Below, in pieces: positions 61,925 to 64,000 of a stretch of DNA of 64,000 nt. This DNA comes from Legionella sp. PC1000 (lineage in GTDB: Bacteria > Pseudomonadota > Gammaproteobacteria > Legionellales > Legionellaceae): NCBI RefSeq assembly GCF_014109805.1, contig NZ_CP059400.1, positions 528,001 through 592,000 of the forward strand. Direction: 5' to 3'. Position 1 is the stretch's first letter. Every line of letters begins with the position of its first letter. The notes below the pieces were generated by a model. The model was not told the DNA's origin. It ran no database searches and saw only the letters and a program-made list of their open reading frames with translations. Both the position numbers and the translations under genes were made by a program.

Positions 61925-64000
61925 TCATCCGGTTGTCAACATACCACAAGAGATGCCTGTAACTGTTTTTCTTAAAAGAGGTAAATCTTTTCTTTTCATG
62001 GCTTCAATCTGAATGAGATTCAAAGGATGAACCATGGTTGATCTTAATTGAATGCTTTCCCCAAGCCATGGTTGATGAAAACAAAAATCGTTCTCACCTG
62101 TTATTTGATAGAAGAATAGGATGGTTGACTCGAGTTCTGATTGAAAAGGCTTGAGGTATTCATTGGAGCCAGTCAGTTGGTACAAGTATTGCTCCCAGAT
62201 AGGGAGGTAAACTTTAGATAGAGTGACGCCTAGTTGTTTGATAAAGGAAGCAAAAAGAGCATTTTCCCTATAGAGAACCTTAAGCCTATTTTTTCCAGGA
62301 TCATTTAACTCTAGCCAAGTGGAACCAAGCCCCCACCAGGTTGGGAAAAGAAGCCGTGTTTGAGTCCAGCATAAAATCCAGGGGATGGCCCGAAGTTTTC
62401 TTTGATCAGGTCCTGATTTTCGTTTGGTCGGACGAGAGCCAATCTTCAGTTCCCTCAAAAAATGATAGGGCGAGGCCTGTTCAATGACGGACCAAAACCA
62501 TTCGCTTTGTATAAGCGCTTTATATTTCTGACTGACTTTTGTAGAAAATAATAACAATTCTTCAGGATAGCTATCCTCAGTGTTTTTATCTTTTTGTGAA
62601 TAGATATCAAGGAATTTGTCAATCTGGCTTTTGAGTATGGAACTCGAACTAAAAAGTCTTGCGACCATTTCCCCCTGAACAGTTACTTTATAATTATCCA
62701 TCATTTCTTTGGACCAGGAAGCAGTCTGTTCTTTGATATCTCCACCTCCTCGTTCGATACTTCCTCCTGACCCATGAAAAAAAATGGGCCGAAGGTTCTT
62801 ATTTTCCAGTATAGACTGAATACTTCTTAAGCTTTTCGCAATCATGAGCCGGGAAGGCAATACGCCATTTTCTTTAGACGAATCGGAATAACCCAGCATG
62901 ACTTCATAGTTTCCGTCCCACTGTGTAAGATGCTTCTGTCTAATCTCTTCAGTGATTGAATGATTTAAAATTGTATCAGCACTGGTGAGAGCAAGTTGAT
63001 TTTCAAACAAAGGCACCACAGGTAGGGCATAGCTTCTAAAAATTTGTTTAACCAGGTTAATTCCATTTTTTATGTCCTCAGCAGATTCAACCATGCTGAG
63101 GATAAAACCGCGTATATAGTTTTTGGGGTCACTACCATGAGTTATGGAGTAGACATGTTCAAGCATTTTGGTAATCGTTGTTTTTTTTATGCTTGTTAAA
63201 CTCTCTTTTACAACGGCTGAATCTTCTCTGAGTTCTATAGGTATAACCAGAGCAGGATAAAGCTGCAAAATGCTGGAGATGATGGAGAATTGTTCAAGCT
63301 CGAAATTTAAAAACTTTAGAGTATCTGTCTGTACAGCAGTTAATTCATTTTTGAAGCCAGCTACTTTCTTGTAATCTCTTGGTTGTATTTTTCTAAGATC
63401 GTGAGTTTTTTTAATAAGCTGATTGATCTGATTTTCCAATACTTTGTTTTTATTTAGTGCGGTTGAGAGCTTAACTATTTCTAGTACTTCTTTTAGGTAT
63501 TCCTGAATGCAGGCAATAAAAAATGATCGGGAAAGCTCGAGACTTTTAACCATGATTTTTTCATTAACACCTGAGTGTCCATCTTTATCACCCCCTACCC
63601 AAGTACGTAATTGAACAGGAACGCCTTTGGTTAAAAGGGAATGATAAAGTTTGATATTGAGTGGATTGAGTGCGTATTGATAGATGTAGCGTGCCTCGTC
63701 CTCTACGCTTGGTTTTTTATGATAGGAAATATTAATCTGAAGTGCGATTTTAAGCATTTGATCAAGATGGGATTCATTCTTCAGATAGGGGGATTTTAGA
63801 ATCTCGACAAGAGAGTCACGAATTGCTTTAAACAGCGTTAAAAACTCATTTGTGCGCGCTTCTGTTGGATGCGCCGTTAAGACATAATGAATACCCTGAG
63901 GCTTGTCAGAATAGAATTTTTCTTCTCTTTGATTGATACGAAAAATACGGTAAGCACCTTCACAGGCATTAATGAGTTCCATCATGAGAGAAAACCCATG
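61925..64000 (-). CDS. ppc: Phosphoenolpyruvate carboxylase, partial (N-terminus beyond window)
   Basis: The frame is open to the window edge. An internal ATG at 63985 is not the true start, because the preceding in-frame residues HGFSL continue family sequence. Family motifs are visible: VLTAHPTEA with the catalytic His, RTWVGGDKDGHSGVN, EVMLGYSDSSKENG, IFFHGSGGSIERGGGDI, AIPWILCWTQTRLLFPTWWGLG, and the C-terminal SCGMLTTG in place of the usual GxRNTG. The enzyme adds bicarbonate to PEP to make oxaloacetate, refilling the TCA cycle, in the cytoplasm. About 100 N-terminal residues should lie outside the window. Confidence 0.92.
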   Translation of the reverse strand, partial: HGFSLMMELINACEGAYRIFRINQREEKFYSDKPQGIHYVLTAHPTEARTNEFLTLFKAIRDSLVEILKSPYLKNESHLDQMLKIALQINISYHKKPSVEDEARYIYQYALNPLNIKLYHSLLTKGVPVQLRTWVGGDKDGHSGVNEKIMVKSLELSRSFFIACIQEYLKEVLEIVKLSTALNKNKVLENQINQLIKKTHDLRKIQPRDYKKVAGFKNELTAVQTDTLKFLNFELEQFSIISSILQLYPALVIPIELREDSAVVKESLTSIKKTTITKMLEHVYSITHGSDPKNYIRGFILSMVESAEDIKNGINLVKQIFRSYALPVVPLFENQLALTSADTILNHSITEEIRQKHLTQWDGNYEVMLGYSDSSKENGVLPSRLMIAKSLRSIQSILENKNLRPIFFHGSGGSIERGGGDIKEQTASWSKEMMDNYKVTVQGEMVARLFSSSSILKSQIDKFLDIYSQKDKNTEDSYPEELLLFSTKVSQKYKALIQSEWFWSVIEQASPYHFLRELKIGSRPTKRKSGPDQRKLRAIPWILCWTQTRLLFPTWWGLGSTWLELNDPGKNRLKVLYRENALFASFIKQLGVTLSKVYLPIWEQYLYQLTGSNEYLKPFQSELESTILFFYQITGENDFCFHQPWLGESIQLRSTMVHPLNLIQIEAMKRKDLPLLRKTVTGISCGMLTTG

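Noticed and set aside
1..64000. CRISPR array, prophage or integrative element
   Set aside because: The only regular repeats are the coding 24-bp array and the 115-bp tandem. No spacers, integrase, phage genes or tRNA-flanking att sites were seen.

Overview
The window looks like a piece of a Legionella (Gammaproteobacteria) chromosome. The DNA is AT-rich, with ankyrin-repeat proteins, AnkH-like cysteine-protease-fold proteins, coiled-coil proteins with glutamate-rich tails, a protein with three DotI/IcmL-type domains, an omptin, a mitochondrial-carrier homologue and a phosphoenolpyruvate carboxylase. No rRNA, tRNA, CRISPR or prophage was seen. The taxon is inferred from gene content, not from a marker gene.

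Layout. 0-7 kb: the 3' end of a patatin-like phospholipase, a secreted metallophosphoesterase, a Na+/H+ antiporter, a candidate effector with an endonuclease/exonuclease/phosphatase fold, and an exported protein of unknown function. 7-14 kb: an AnkH-like protein, a divergent LysR/VOC pair, a cytochrome P450, and gdx behind a two-hairpin guanidine-II (mini-ykkC) riboswitch. 14-21 kb: an esterase fused to a kinase-like region, a mitochondrial carrier family protein, and two proteins whose N-termini look like mitochondrial presequences. This is a candidate host-mitochondrion-directed effector locus. 21-32 kb: an ArnT-type glycosyltransferase, a protein with an SV40-like nuclear localisation motif, an ankyrin protein, and a very large ankyrin gene (about 1408 codons) cut in two by an IS5-family element. 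The terminal inverted repeats, TA target duplication and in-frame junction can all be read.

32-44 kb: an omptin, then a tightly overlapping four-gene operon of P450, class I terpene synthase, FAD monooxygenase and GST/metaxin-like protein. This is a candidate terpenoid biosynthetic cluster. Two tandem membrane acyltransferases of the OafA type with SGNH domains follow, separated by MITE-like repeats. 44-53 kb: a ferritin-like protein, a GNAT protein, a secreted protein with an 11-unit 24-bp tandem repeat, a small secreted relative, an F-box-like candidate effector, a PAP2 phosphatase and membrane proteins. 53-64 kb: a secreted GMC oxidoreductase, a 116-bp tandem repeat, coiled-coil proteins, the triple DotI/IcmL-domain protein, and the C-terminal three quarters of ppc running off the window.

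Most genes are single transcription units, many of them probable type IV effectors. Clear operons are the terpene cluster (34.1-38.1 kb) and the pair at 57.9-59.3 kb. Dispersed palindromes and MITE-like elements built around a CGCGCTTTATGCGCG core fill many of the gaps. All functional names come from motifs read by eye; no database search was run.
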